This document shows positions 49,447 through 60,745 of a stretch of DNA of 64,000 nucleotides, one piece after another. Every line of letters starts with the position of its first letter. The stretch's first letter is position 1. Where the stretch lies: positions 315,501-379,500 of the forward strand of contig CAUEEP010000735.1 of assembly GCA_958450365.1 (NCBI GenBank), read 5' to 3'. Source of the stretch: Mesorhabditis belari. Lineage: Eukaryota > Nematoda > Chromadorea > Rhabditida > Rhabditidae. The notes under the pieces are model-generated. The model did not search any database. It saw only the letters and a program-made list of their open reading frames with translations, and was not told where the DNA came from. Position numbers and translations under genes: made by a program.

Positions 49447-49830
49447 AGTGCGGTGCAAAACCATACGCCACCCCCTAAATTTAAATTTTCTGCGGCTCCC
49501 GTCCCAGTGACAAAAAAAACTGAAAACGCAGTTAGATTCAGGACCAAAAATAACCCTTACACCCAAAAAAATCATCGACATAGCATGAATAGGAAAAATG
49601 TAACAGCCATGTAACCATACGCCACCCCCCAAACTTTAGTGTCATTTCATAATTTTTTCTAGTTTAAAAGCTAAATCTGCCTCTGGCAAATATAAGTCCC
49701 GCCCCTTCATTTCAGATTCCTTATAAGAAGGTCTAAAGAACTTATTTTGTCTTACTTCAACTTCAAAAAACAATGCCGAAAGCAACTCAACTCTCTGACG
49801 GGGAGCAAGCTCAACTCGACCTTACAGCTT
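49447..49830 (+). mobile_element. 5' end of a Tc1-like transposon
   Basis: Starts CAGTGCGGTGCAAAACCATA, a Tc1-style terminus, repeated internally (AACCATACGCCACCCCC at 49614). At 49771 an ATG opens MPKATQLSDGEQAQLDL, the conserved start of Tc1-type transposases, after which the sequence dissolves into CAGCTTTCAGCTCTACTTA repeats. Only the 5' end survives. Confidence 0.82.
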
Positions 49831-51249
49831 TCAGCTCTACTTACAGTTTTCAGCTTTACTTACAGCTTTCAGCTCTACTTACAGCTTTACAATTCTAGTA
49901 CCTTTTAAATTACTATTGTATCAAGGGGGTACTTCTATTAGATGGTTCTTCTTCTATCGTTAGTGAACTTCAGCAAATCTAATCTCAAAATTTAATGATC
50001 ATTTTTCTAAGATCATTAAATTTCTAAGATTTTATGAGATTCATCTGATATCAGAATCTCATAAAATTTAAGTGTTTTTGAATTGGCACCAAATGATCAT
50101 GAATAAAAACTAGTACATATATCGTTCTTTCACTACAGAGTGCGGCATTTATAGTGTTGCGCTTAATGTATCTTTTTGGCTTTCTAAGACGATACATTCA
50201 CTTAAGCTGAAAGACAACAATTAGTTCTAAAATCTACATAATCTATCATAATTTTACATAGAATAGAAGAACTGTAAGATTTTTAATGCCTTTGACAACC
50301 CTAGCCGATCAGTACAAAAAATGCCATACGGCATGCTGAAAAATTGTTAAATTCAGGTTTGGGGTCTCTAAAAGTCGTCTTTTTCTGTCTTTTTCTGTCT
50401 TTTTCTGCATTAATACATTTTTAGAGTTAATTACTATAAAAATAGTACTTTTTGAGCTCTCTTATTGCAAATGGGAGATTATCTTGGCTAACAAAAATAG
50501 GGCACCAATCAGGGATGGAAGATCTTGAAATGGCCGCCATAAATCCCTGGTTTATCGTCAATTGAAGTGCTTTGGGTTGATGTAGATAGAGAAATAAAGG
50601 TCTAAAAATCAAAAGGAAAAGATGGCATATTGATCTGCGGTTGCAAAATCGGTTTGGAATAAGATACCAGCTGATCGTTGCAAGAAGTATGATTCTTTTG
50701 GGGTTTTCTGGGTCTTAATCTTTGGCCATTCTTATCCCAAATCTTTCTCAATTCATTTCTGATTTTAATTAAATTTTAATTCGATTGAAATTCGATTTGA
50801 TTTTGACACTTGAGTCATTCGTTACTTGATTAATTTGATTAACTGATTAATTAACTTGATTGATTGTTCGAAGGTTCTAGATAGGTTTAGATAGGTTCTA
50901 AGCTGTTCAAGTTTGTTGTTGAAGATGTTTAAGATGTTTAAGATGGCGTATTCATTCATGATCTGCGGTTGTAAAATCGGTTTGGAATAAGATACCAGCT
51001 GATCGTCGCAAGATCAGCTGGTATCTTATTTCAAAGTTAAATCAAACAAAGATTTTTCCATTTCACATTAATTTTTACGATCGGTTCTATTGAAATGTCG
51101 TAAATTTGTCTTTTAAATGTCGATAATTCAAACATTATTTTGTTAATTGTTGAGTTATCGAATAAATACTAAATTATATTTGTTCAAGATTGGCGCCAAT
51201 CGAAAGCTAAGATAAATAGCTATTGATGATAAATAGCTATATAGATATA
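49831..51249. other. Intergenic, nothing recognised
   Basis: AT-rich. Contains short hairpins near 50000-50080 and copies of a TGGTATCTTATTCCAAACCG phrase on both strands (50645-50680, 50965-51030). Confidence 0.45.
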
Positions 51250-51775
51250 GATAAATAGCATCATAAAAAATAGCTATTGATGTCTTTTTGAGTGTAAAAA
51301 TAATGAAAAATTCGTGGTATTTGTGCAAATAGAGCATTGATTCTACTTAATTGTCCGCAACTCTACATGCTCTGCACCCTGTAACTACAGTCATTTTAAT
51401 AGTTGAGATAAACAAAGTAATTTAAAGGAAATGCCATCAAAATGTAACAAGATTACTTAATACCACAATTTGGGTAAATTTTGGGATTCTTTGAGTGGAT
51501 TCAGAAAAAGTCAACAATGACAAGGAAACGGTTTATAAGCAAATATTTAAAAACTAGGTCCTTGTTGTTCTTGAAAGAACTTCGTGACTGTGACTGTTTG
51601 GTGCGTTTTTGTATGACAAAAAGGGTGTGCGGGTGTTCTAACAAACAAACACCAACGAAAAAACTCTTTCGTTCAGAGTTTTGTTTGCCTTGCGACTGGA
51701 TGATTCTTTTGGGGTTTTCTGGGTCTTAATCTTTGGCCACTCTTATCCCAAATCTTTCTCAATTCATTTCCTTGC
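51250..51775. repeat. Direct repeat flanking the defensin gene, left copy
   Basis: Matches 53120-53640 with over 500 bp of shared text (AAAAAATAGCTATTGATGTC, TTGGGATTCTTTGAGTGGAT, ATGATTCTTTTGGGGTTTTC). Non-coding. Confidence 0.9.
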
Positions 51776-51813
51776 TCAATACAATAACCAGGACGAACCA
51801 GGACAGATCAAAA

Positions 51814-51875
51814 AGTTTTGCCCCACCGGGACTCGAACCTGCGACCTTCCGCTTACCGGGAACTGCAAAGGGTTG
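51814..51875 (-). repeat. tRNA-derived repeat fragment
   Basis: Carries a B box (CGGGACTCGAACC on the plus strand) and the flank AGATCAAAAA shared with 60661-60745. The 5' half of the tRNA-like part is lost. Probably a SINE-like family. Confidence 0.55.
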
Positions 51876-51963
51876 GTTTAGACTGCAAACGGTTGGTTTA
51901 AAGTCTTTGACCTTCTACTAGATCAATAAACATGGACCGCCCCCACTCCATTGAGCTGAATCA

Positions 51964-51970
51964 TATAAAA
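51964..51970 (+). promoter_or_regulatory. TATA box of the defensin gene
   Basis: TATAAAA 60 bp before the start codon of the defensin at 52030; spacing suits a core promoter with a short leader. Confidence 0.55.
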
Positions 51971-52029
51971 GCTTTGCGCCGCAAAGTTGATGTTCAATTT
52001 TTCAATAACTCTGCATTGACTAGCCGAAG

Positions 52030-52539
52030 ATGAAGCTGACCAAAATGGTGGTGGTCATATTCTGCTTGCTTGTGTCCATCGTTATTGTATCAGCAAGATG
52101 GGTAGATAATGGATCTAAAAGTTCGCAGAAGGTGCATGTGCATGAAGACATCGGAAATGACGGAATCCATTCTCGCGTGAAACGAGGTGAGTATTAAAAT
52201 TTTACATATTAGGTATATTTTTTAAGAGCCAACTGTGTAGTTAATAAAAACTATTCACCTAGATAGAAGGAATCAAAACTTATTATTTACAAGTTTGACC
52301 GGCTCCTGTTTGAAGAATTCTTTTAGCTTTTATTTCTAAATCTAAATTTTAACACCTAAATGTTTACTCTTTCTAAATGATTTCTAAATGCTTTAGCTTA
52401 TGGATGCACATATATGAGCAGCAACAATGCGGAATGCAACATGCATTGCAAACTCGTTGAAAAATGCAATTGGGGTCAATGCGAAGGGTGGGCTAATCAC
52501 CTTTGCCGCTGCAAAAATCGCGACAACAGCTACTGCTGA
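52030..52539 (+). CDS. ABF-type defensin, complete
   Basis: Secreted cysteine-stabilised alpha/beta antimicrobial peptide of the nematode ABF/ASABF type. Exons 52030-52186 and 52397-52539, phase 1, give 99 residues. A hydrophobic signal peptide (MKLTKMVVVIFCLLVSIVIV) is followed by a propeptide ending in the dibasic site SRVKR. The mature part has eight cysteines spaced C-x9-C-x3-C-x5-C-x4-C-x7-C-x-C-x6-C, close to classic ABF spacing. Polyadenylation signal AATAAA at about 52610. It shares the RVKR site and cysteine plan with the exon at 1631-1825. The gene sits between two copies of a 520-bp direct repeat. Confidence 0.85.
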
Positions 52540-52679
52540 AAGAAGTTGACTCCCGATTTCGCCTCAAGAAAACGTCTGAATCTATTTCTATACTATTATT
52601 GTACCACAAAATAAAGACTTTTTAATGTTTGCATGTCGATAGTTAATACCTTTCTTCCTAATTGAAGTTCAGTTCCTAA

Positions 52680-53119
52680 GCTGATCGGTGACAAACGCTA
52701 AGTGACAAACGATCGGATATTTCAAACGCAGAGTTCGACGAAAACGAAAAAAGCCCCTTCAAATTTTTTTCAAAGATAATTGAGTCACTTGACACACCTT
52801 TTGATTCAACATGTAAAAAAACATTTGTTTTCGTTTGTTTGGACGAGGTGTGGACGTCTGATGAAGCGTCGAACCGACCCACTGATAAACAATCGATCAG
52901 CCATAGAGAAATTTGATATTAATTGTCATCTCAAAATTCACACAACTGATGATGATCCCACAATGTATACAGGTGAACTTTTACATGTCTATCTATCCGA
53001 AGAACTAGAATAACTCTAGACTTGTCCAGAAATTCTCAGAAAAGTCAAAAAAAAAGTTGATAATCTAGGAGTAAATTAGGCTTTTGGCATTGTATTCTAG
53101 AGCAATCTATTAATATCAT
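52680..53119. other. Intergenic, nothing recognised
   Basis: 3' side of the defensin gene up to the right direct repeat. Confidence 0.45.
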
Positions 53120-53640
53120 AAAAAATAGCTATTGATGTCTTTTTGAGTGTGAAAATAATGAAAAATTTGTGGTATTTGTGCAAATAGAGCATTGATTCTA
53201 TTGAATTGTCCGCAACTCTACATGCCGCACCCTGTAACTACAGTAACTTAATAGTTGAGCAATAGATAAACAAAGTAATTTAAAGGAAATGCCATCAAAA
53301 AGTAACAAGATTACTTAATACCACAATTTGGGTAAATTTTGGGATTCTTTGAGTGGATTCAGAAAAAGTCAACAATGACAAGGAAACGGTTTATAAGCAA
53401 ATATTTAAAAACTAGGTTCCTGTTGTTCTTGAAAGAACTTCGTGACTGTGACTGTTTGGTGCGTTTTTGTATGACAAAAAGGGTGTGCGGGTGTTCTAAC
53501 AAACAAACACCAAGGAAAAAAACTCTTTCGTTCAGAGTTTCGTTTGCCTTGTGACTGGATGATTCTTTTGGGGGTTTTCTGGGTCTTTGGCCTCTTTCTT
53601 CTTTGGCCATTTCCCAAATCTTTCTCAATTCATTTTCTTG
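53120..53640. repeat. Direct repeat flanking the defensin gene, right copy
   Basis: Second copy of 51250-51775 in the same orientation, with few differences. Confidence 0.9.
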
Positions 53641-53929
53641 CTCAATAAAAATTCGATTTGATTTTGACACTTAATGAGTCATTCGTTACTTGATTAACTT
53701 GATTAACTGATTAATTAACTTGATTGATTTTTTGATGGTTCTAGATAGGTTTAGATAGGTTCTAAGCTATTCAAGTTTGTTGTTTAACAAGATGTTTAAC
53801 CATTTTAGTACAAACTCAACAATTTTAACATCTTCTAGCAAACGTTTTGAATTTAGAATCAAAATAAATTAAAATAAAAACTTTATTAAACGTAGCAATA
53901 ACAAAGAACAATAAAATCTGTCAACTTTT

Positions 53930-54665
53930 TATAAGTCTTTTGCTTTCATAGTAGATCCCAATGTAGTTTCCGGATTTCCCGAACCGATGCTGAAAGTCTT
54001 GACACTGCTTAAAGTCTTGACAAGAGTCGAAAAGATGGAGTCTGTGCAGTGTGTGAGAGGGTACCGATGGGGAAATGATTATTAGATATTTATTCCAAAT
54101 ATAACACAATTACTAATCTAGCGAGAAAATATAATAAAATAGAATCGATCGTTGGTTCAGTGTTTCATAGCAATACGAAAAGTGGCCTCCGTCCCCTTTA
54201 TCACACAAAACGATCTTTTAGAGGCGGGACAAGAGAATCAGATATTCAAATCAAAACATTAAATAAGATTCTACAGAAAAGAGCTACTTTTCTGCACAGA
54301 GTCGAACAAGAAGGCTAAGAAAGCTTGATAAAATGCTTAATAAATTTTGATTTCTAGGATCTACTTTGAATCCTTTTTATATTTTACTTGAAACAGACAA
54401 TTTTTCAAGATTGGATCGTTCAAAAGTCACAAAATAACGGTTAAAGCTTCACACAAGATTCATGTCAAGATTCCCGGTTGAGTAGCGGTTGTCGTGGGGA
54501 TGAATTGATATTATAAATGAATTGTTAGATCAAGCCATTATTAAAAATGTCTCTGATCAGTTAGCTTTGTATAAAGGTTAAGTTAGCTCTCAGCTGACAG
54601 CTGACAGTGACTGAAGTGGAATAGGGTCCCAAGGATTGCGGATCAATTGAGGAATGGGCTGAAAG
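53930..54665 (-). pseudogene. LITAF pseudogene
   Basis: The piece at 53930-54040 matches the last LITAF exon (FDSCQD, then YIGIYYESKR), but most zinc-binding cysteines are lost and there is an internal duplication. A second piece at about 54605-54660 still shows an acceptor and SIDPQSLGPY, matching IDPRSLGPYP of LITAF gene B. Between them lies the dispersed 255-bp repeat (54034-54300). Confidence 0.82.
54034..54300. repeat. Dispersed 255-bp repeat, copy 2
   Basis: Homologous to 42895-43150 and here located within the LITAF pseudogene. Confidence 0.85.
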
Positions 54666-55290
54666 CAAGTTGATAGTTAAAACACGAGGTTATAATCAAT
54701 GTTGATAGTCAGGCATGAGATTATAGTTAATAGTCAATATATAATAGTTATTAGGTTGATGGAAAAGTCTTTTTCATTTTTTTCGTCTGCCGTTTCAAGC
54801 CAACAAATGCACCAATTAAACTACGGTTGATTTCATTAGAAAAACCAATTATTTTTCTGCAAAATAACATTAAAACGGGTTTAAAAATATTTTATGCCTG
54901 GATTTTCTTGAGAGTATGAAGTCGGGTAGTCAAAAAGGGCTAACTCGATGATGCGGTTTAGGCTCAGGCTAAGCCTCAGCCTAAGCCTGAGCCTGAGCGG
55001 TTTAGACACCTTAGCTAAAGAAAACCTATCTTCGTGTCAATAGATAAAAGATAGAGAAAAAAAGTTTGATATTTCGCCAAAATTTCAGAGAAATTCATTC
55101 AGCCAATTTTTCCGTAGATTTTTATAGATTTTTACGAAAAAGGCGTTTTTCACTCTCGAATTTTATATATATATACTTTATCCGACAAGGAAAAGTGACA
55201 ATGCAAACAGATTGAACAGCGTAGACGAAGAAAGATAATTGATATACAAACACAACTACAATTAGACACGTGTATATATGACATTAAAAA

Positions 55291-57060
55291 CTAATTTAAA
55301 ATTGACAGAGCTACAAGATCGAGCTTATATATTGAGGATTTAAAATAGTTCAGAGACGAAAAAATATCACAAGGTAACTTATTCCAAATACGAGGAACAC
55401 GACAAGCAAAAGAATGATACAGTTGGCGGTTATGAAAGCTTTGAAAGGGGGTAATCTGAAAGTTGTGACTACGAGTTCTTCTGGCGTGATTCGAAATCTT
55501 AAAGAGTCCTTTAAGTTCCGGATGAGAGTTAGGATAGAAGATGATTTTATAGCATAAGACCAAATCAAAATAAATGCGGCGATGGGATAAGGGTTTAAGG
55601 TCAAAAAGAGCAAGTCGATCAGAATAGCAAGGAATTTCTTTCGATGGGAAACAACGGGCATACGCCCTCCTACTGAAACGACGCTGAACGCTCTCAACCA
55701 AGGAAATTAACTTTTGGAGGCAGGGAGACCAAACAAAAGTGGCGTACTCGAGCAAAGGGCGGCAGTAGGTAATGAACGCTTTACGATAAGTAGCAATTGA
55801 GGGAAAACAAACAGCGCGAAGTATAAGGTTTGAGATGCGAAAAGCTTTTTTTGCCATCTGTTCAATATGAGTGTTGAATTTAAGAGAGGGAACAAGTAAA
55901 ACACCAAGATCTTTGATTGGGTCGTCAGAAGTGGCTTCAGATAAAGTGATATTCCCTAACTTAAGAGTAAAATGGGAAGGACCAAATGTTACTTGTCTAC
56001 ATTTTTCGACGGCAATTTTCAGCTGCCAGGTTATGCTCCATTTTAGGATCGACTCTAAATCTCTCTGAAGATAATAAAGACCATATTGGGTGTTTGATCG
56101 GGGGATTTTGCGATAAAGTTTTAAATCATCTGCATAGAGACGCACCATGGTACCGGGAGTTAAAGAACTATGAATATCGTTGATATAAATAAGGAAAAGT
56201 AGAGGACCTAAAACACTCCCTTGCGGAACACCACTAGAGATGGTAAACTCGTTTGAGAGTGTATCACCGATACGAACACGGAAAGTATGACAGGAAAGCC
56301 AATTTTCGATCCATTTAACTATAAGCGGAGAAATACCTAAGGAAGTAAGCTTGGCTAGAAGGAATCGATGATTTACAGAATCAAAAGCCTTGGCAAAATC
56401 AATAAAAATACAGCAGGTTTGAGATTTGCGCGCTTTGGCCCACAACCAGTCGTGAATTGACAAAATTAATTGATCAGAGGTAGACCTAGACTTAAGAAAA
56501 CCAAACTGATTTTGGTTAAGAATTTTGTTCTCTAGCAAATGAGTGGTAATGTGATCCTTAATGATAGCTTCCATTATTTTGCATATAGATGAGGTCAAAG
56601 CGATCGGGCGATAATTCGCAAGTTGCTTACGATCGCCTTTTTTGAAAAGAGGGCAAATTACGGCGGTTTTCCAGTCAGTGGGGACAGAAGAATTTAAAAG
56701 AGAAACATTAAAAATTTTTGCAAGGATGGGGGAAATATGATATTTGGTTTGGCGAATGATAAAAGAGGGAATATCATCGGGGGTGTAGGAAATTTTATTT
56801 GAAAGTTTGGTTATAGCTTTTTCAACAAGAGTAGGAGTGAAAATAAGTGCGGGACAGTTTGAATGGCGATTTGGGAGTAGAGGAATAGCGCTGAGGTTAT
56901 CAATTGAAAAAACGCTGGCGAAATAAGTTGCAAAAGAGTTTGCTATGTCTAAAGGGTTGTCTATAAGAGAATTGGAAGAAGGATTAATTATACATTTAAT
57001 GGAAGAATCGTGATTTGAACTAATTTTAGAATTTATATAAGAGTAAAAAAGATTTTGGAT
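55291..57060 (-). CDS. LINE ORF2, reverse transcriptase part
   Basis: Long open frame with RT motifs in order: CPLFKKGDRKQLANYRPI, LKSRSTSDQL, FIDFAKAFDSVNHRFLL, SSGVPQGSVLGPLLF and the catalytic RLYADDLKLY, followed by a thumb and C-terminal region with RRAYARCF. It would copy LINE RNA into the genome by target-primed reverse transcription. It is separated from the endonuclease part by one frameshift near 57030-57060; otherwise intact. Confidence 0.93.
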   Translation of the reverse strand: MQNLFYSYINSKISSNHDSSIKCIINPSSNSLIDNPLDIANSFATYFASVFSIDNLSAIPLLPNRHSNCPALIFTPTLVEKAITKLSNKISYTPDDIPSFIIRQTKYHISPILAKIFNVSLLNSSVPTDWKTAVICPLFKKGDRKQLANYRPIALTSSICKIMEAIIKDHITTHLLENKILNQNQFGFLKSRSTSDQLILSIHDWLWAKARKSQTCCIFIDFAKAFDSVNHRFLLAKLTSLGISPLIVKWIENWLSCHTFRVRIGDTLSNEFTISSGVPQGSVLGPLLFLIYINDIHSSLTPGTMVRLYADDLKLYRKIPRSNTQYGLYYLQRDLESILKWSITWQLKIAVEKCRQVTFGPSHFTLKLGNITLSEATSDDPIKDLGVLLVPSLKFNTHIEQMAKKAFRISNLILRAVCFPSIATYRKAFITYCRPLLEYATFVWSPCLQKLISLVESVQRRFSRRAYARCFPSKEIPCYSDRLALFDLKPLSHRRIYFDLVLCYKIIFYPNSHPELKGLFKISNHARRTRSHNFQITPFQSFHNRQLYHSFACRVPRIWNKLPCDIFSSLNYFKSSIYKLDLVALSILN

Positions 57061-58105
57061 TATTGCTAAAAACGCATTTGCGTTCAATATTTGCCTCAAA
57101 TTTCATCACCTGCTTACGCAAAGTATATTCTAAACGCGCATAAAAGGGAGTATGCCTAAGATGCCAAGCTTTCTCTAACCTAACCTTTGCTCGACTAATA
57201 TGAGGCGGAGGAAAAAAGCTACCTTTGGTCGAGAGCGGAATGTGTTCAATCAGCAATTTGTGCATCGTATCAGTGAGGAGGGCGTAGCATACGTTGATAT
57301 CCGTGTCGAATCGAGGCCTGAAGAGGAGATTGAAATTTACTAAAGAAAACGATATAGCATTGAAATCACCTCTCCAATAAGCACGAATAGGATTGGCGCC
57401 TATGGGAGAAACGATAGGATTTACAACAAAACGGAAGGTCAAAGCAAAGTGATCGGAGCCTCCAATAGGTGGCAGAGGGGAAATTTCAGAAAAAAGATGA
57501 GGCGAATCGGATAGGATTAAATCAAGAACATGATCACTTCTCCGAAAAGTAGGGAAGTTATTTAAAATTTTAAGACTATTTGACATGAGAAATCTAGACA
57601 AATGAGGAAATCGAGAGAGATTTAGGGGGCAATTTTGTTTTTGAGAAGATAAGATGGTAAAATTAAAATCCCCAGCAAAGCAATTAGATTTACAAGGGTC
57701 AAAATATTGATCTAACAGGTTAAAAAAGCTGATGGTATCTAAAGTGTTAACATCTGGGGCACGATATACAACAAATAAACGGAAAGCAGTATTACCTAAA
57801 TTAAAATCAACAATCAGAATGTCACATCCAGAAAGACTCGTACTCAAAACAAGATTTGAAATTATTTTGCGCGAGATAAAAAGAATAACGCCGCCGCCAC
57901 GAACTCTAGTATTGCTATTACGGTCACAACGAAAAATTGAGTAATTAGATGAAGGATCAAAAAGGGAAGAGGGGCAAGAATCGTTAAGCCAGGTTTCACA
58001 AAACGCTAAGAAATCAAAATGTTTTGAGCGGGTCAAAAATTGCACATAAGAAAGGCGTTTTCTGGAAACAATTGAGTGAACATTGGCAAAAATAAAAGAA
58101 AACAA
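57026..58105 (-). CDS. LINE ORF2, AP-like endonuclease part
   Basis: Endonuclease of the exonuclease-endonuclease-phosphatase fold that nicks target DNA. ATG at 58105; visible signatures include NVHSI, FCETWLND (catalytic glutamate), GDFNF, and the final GGSDHFAL (SDH triad). The frame runs into a stop at 57026 just after the point where the RT frame takes over, implying a 1-bp-class frameshift. Confidence 0.9.
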   Translation of the reverse strand: MFSFIFANVHSIVSRKRLSYVQFLTRSKHFDFLAFCETWLNDSCPSSLFDPSSNYSIFRCDRNSNTRVRGGGVILFISRKIISNLVLSTSLSGCDILIVDFNLGNTAFRLFVVYRAPDVNTLDTISFFNLLDQYFDPCKSNCFAGDFNFTILSSQKQNCPLNLSRFPHLSRFLMSNSLKILNNFPTFRRSDHVLDLILSDSPHLFSEISPLPPIGGSDHFALTFRFVVNPIVSPIGANPIRAYWRGDFNAISFSLVNFNLLFRPRFDTDINVCYALLTDTMHKLLIEHIPLSTKGSFFPPPHISRAKVRLEKAWHLRHTPFYARLEYTLRKQVMKFEANIERKCVFSNNPKSFLLLYKF

Positions 58106-58119
58106 TGCAGTAGGGTCAT

Positions 58120-59067
58120 TTATCCTGGTGATGTTGGGGGTGGCGAATGAGGGTGGGAAGCCGCTGGGACGGCGACCTTCGCAAACTTTGATGAAGGGCT
58201 TCCGCCAGGCGTGTCTGAGTTATATGTCTGCTTGATCACGATGGCTCCAATGTTGCCGTCCCTCGACATGATTTTCCGACTACGATAGGATTGCTCGTGA
58301 TGAATCTTCTGTTGCCCATGCTTCTTGGGTGGTCGACCGGGTGGTCGTCCGGGGGTTTTCTTCTTTGCCGTTTCAACGCGAATCGTATTGAGTGTGTCCT
58401 CCGGGGAGCCATCAAAAGAAAGCTCGGTATTAACGCAGGCGTCCATCATTATTGGCTTCACCATGACTTGTTGTTGATTGTCACTTGTGTGGGTGGTACC
58501 AGTAGAGATGTCGACATTCTCAACACGAGATTGAGCAGTAGATTGAGTAATTATCGAATTCAGACGGATCTTGTTGTGATTCACATGTGACGGGAACTGC
58601 GTGGCTCGAGGAGGTGCTCTCTGCGGATCCGAACGGCGAATCGCGATGAAGCGGCATGCCCATGGAAAAAGGCAGGTGCCGAACTTTTTGAACGATGCAA
58701 CGAGGCCAGACGCAGTGTGAGACGAAGCGACTATCAGTTTCATGGGTCACGGTCTGGATGGAGAATAGACACCCATCCTGTACGCATGCAGAAGGTGGCC
58801 ATCAACTCCATAGGCGCCAAAAACTTGATCTAACAAAAAACGATCATAACTTCTTCGAGCCAAAGCAGGGAAAAAGGGGGAAGGAGCAACCTCAGGCAGG
58901 TCCTCAACAACAAGATGGTAATCAGGTCCGAGCGTCCTCGCGAAAACGTAGTCACTTGTGTGAGTGGGGAGGGCAAACGTGGGTGGTGGGAGAGGATGCG
59001 TAGGATGTCCCGTCAGATCTGTGAAGTTAAGCAGCGAGGGGATGACCTTCTTCGTGCGTTTTGCCAT
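58120..59067 (-). CDS. LINE ORF1 with one in-frame stop
   Basis: Frame from ATG at 59067 to the stop at 58120, about 316 codons, broken only by TGA at 58747-58749. It probably encodes the RNA-binding partner. It has a basic proline-rich segment GRPPGRPPKKHGQQK, resembling AT-hook repeats, near the C-terminus. No zinc knuckle seen. The 5' UTR upstream has TTACCCAAGTTTGAG twice. Confidence 0.75.
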
Positions 59068-59427
59068 TTCGAAACCTCAAACTTGGGTAATTAAACCGTG
59101 ACAATCTTGCTCAGAAGTTTGACAAATGTGAGTCTCAAACTTGGGTAAATAAAGAATTTGCTTGAAAATGAACCGAAATTGATTTTAAAAGATGGAAATT
59201 GAACAAAAAAACACTTTTTTTATAGAGCAAACTATAGATTAATTGGTGAATTTGTTACTTTTTAACAGAAGTACGAAAAAAATGAAAAAGACTTTTGTAT
59301 CAACCTAATATCTATTGCTTATCTGACTTCAAAAGCTCTTTAAACTTAACGGTAATCGTTTACAATTAAATTTAAAGTGTTTGCGAAAGAAAAGAGAAAC
59401 AGAATAAGGCTGGATTTGTTTATTTAC

Positions 59428-60470
59428 TTTCTAAAAACCTGAGAAATGGTAGATGGTTCTTCCTGTTGTTGAGTGGATTCTTTAGCGTCTTTGATACTTG
59501 AATATGGGAGAGATGGGTGAATCAATCAAATAGAATGGAATCAAACTGGGAACTGGGTCTAGAAGCAAACACAGTAGATGACTTGAAGCTGATTAAAATC
59601 AAGATTGATAATGCATAAATGAGTGGCTAAAAAGGCATAACCTATTTGTACAGGAAGGCTAAACGAGGCAGATTTATCCAGCGTTCCCGTCTTGTCATCA
59701 GGTGATGGAAGAAAGAAATTAGCCGAAATGGTGTAGGTTTGTCGATTTACTGCAATTTGGGTAAAAAACTTTAGAAATTGGTAAGGAAATGGCGTTCTTC
59801 CGCAATCGATTATAGCAATAGGTTTCGAAAATACCCTCATTGTAAAATTGTAATTGTTCACAAGTTGAATTGATCTTCTGTCAAAGGTTAAAGCCGACTA
59901 AATCTGTATATCAAAGCTAAGGTCGTTCAAAATCTTACCGTATTCGACTTAAAATGATGTGACTCCAGAGTCCTCGCATAATATAAAAACTAAAGTATTC
60001 TTGGTTAAATTCTAAGTCCCTTTTCACATTTTCCACATGTTTTCCAGTCGATTTGTGCTCTTTTTGCAGCTTTAAAGCTGAAAAAGAGTCTAAGGAGGAA
60101 TGGGAAACGGCAACAAGTGGAGAAAGAGCTGAAAGAAATCCCGGCAACCTCGTTGATCACTCCAGAAGAAGGTGAAGAGGCAGGGAAAAACATGAAAGAG
60201 TCCAAGAAAACACAACTCATCTCCTCTCAAAAATGGGTCTTCAAAAAACGTATGCAAAACCTTTGAAGTTATGCGAGGAAAACGTGATGACAGTTTCTTT
60301 AATCTAACTCTTAGAATGGATATATTGCCTAAAAACAATAAAACTTGTTTGAACAGTCGTTCGGATAATTTGAGAAACATGTGCAAACTTGCGCTGGGCT
60401 TAAGCTCGTGATATTCTGTGAGATTTGAGTCTGTGATATCTAATAGTGAGTCCAGTTTTGGGTTTAGGTA
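59428..60470 (-). CDS. Unidentified multi-exon gene
   Basis: Several minus-strand stretches have good splice borders: about 60467-60339 (acceptor TTTTTAG, VYLNPKLDSLLDITDSNL), a stretch ending at about 59940 (GLWSHIILSRIR, donor GTAAGA), one starting after CTTTGACAG (RSIQLVNNYNFTMR), about 59751-59640 (acceptor AAATTGCAG, FFLPSPDDKTGTLDKSAS, SLPVQIG) and a last part SIKDAKESTQQQEEPSTI ending TAA at 59430-59428, with AATAAA overlapping the stop. Phases do not all agree in my model, so exon choice is provisional. The SLPVQIG ending and a proline-rich tail faintly recall arrestin-domain proteins; I would not name it. A plus-strand open stretch at 60070-60266 (lysine/glutamate-rich) is a competing possibility. 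Confidence 0.4.
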
Positions 60471-60660
60471 CACCTAAAAACAAGAGAACCACTCTAGAAC
60501 AGATCTCTAGAACGGAAATTTTACAAATCCAGCGAGCTTTTAAACTTAAACTTTAATTTAGCTTGATTTAAAGCTTTTCCCATAGCTGAGAAAAGTTTGT
60601 GATGAAAAATCAGAGACAAGTCGTTAGCTAAAGTTCAAAGACTGGAGTTGGAACCAGGAG

Positions 60661-60745
60661 AGATCAAAAACTTGTCCCCATCGGGACTCGAACCCGCGAC
60701 CTTCCGCTTACCGGGAAACTGTGCTAATCATACCACAATGCACTA
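60661..60745 (-). repeat. tRNA-derived SINE-like repeat
   Basis: The minus strand has a B box GGTTCGAGTCC and an A-box-like TGGTATGATTAGC, with an anticodon-type stem (TTTCC/GGAAG), but the would-be acceptor strands do not pair. It shares the flank AGATCAAAAA and B-box region with 51814-51875, so it looks like a repeat family rather than a working tRNA. Confidence 0.55.

Larger units (their letters stand above)
55164..59153 (-). mobile_element. CR1/L2-like non-LTR retrotransposon, nearly full length
   Basis: About 4 kb on the minus strand: 5' UTR, ORF1, endonuclease, reverse transcriptase and a short 3' end terminating in TATATATATAAAA, with no long poly-A. Both sides carry GAATTT, fitting a short target-site duplication inside the MITE. 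Placement in the CR1/L2 group rests on the RT wording and the short-repeat tail. Confidence 0.9.
54751..59308. mobile_element. Mariner-type MITE interrupted by a LINE
   Basis: Ends TTAGGTTGATGGAAAAGTCT and AGACTTTTGTATCAACCTAA form inverted termini with TA outside. The two halves, 54751-55163 and 59154-59308, read on into each other when compared with the uninterrupted stretch at 29240-29450, so the LINE between them is a later insertion. Confidence 0.9.

Noticed and set aside
60070..60266. Plus-strand lysine/glutamate-rich open stretch (LKEIPATSLITPEEGEE)
   Set aside because: No start or partner exons found; the opposite strand has several stretches with splice borders. Kept only as an alternative for that locus.
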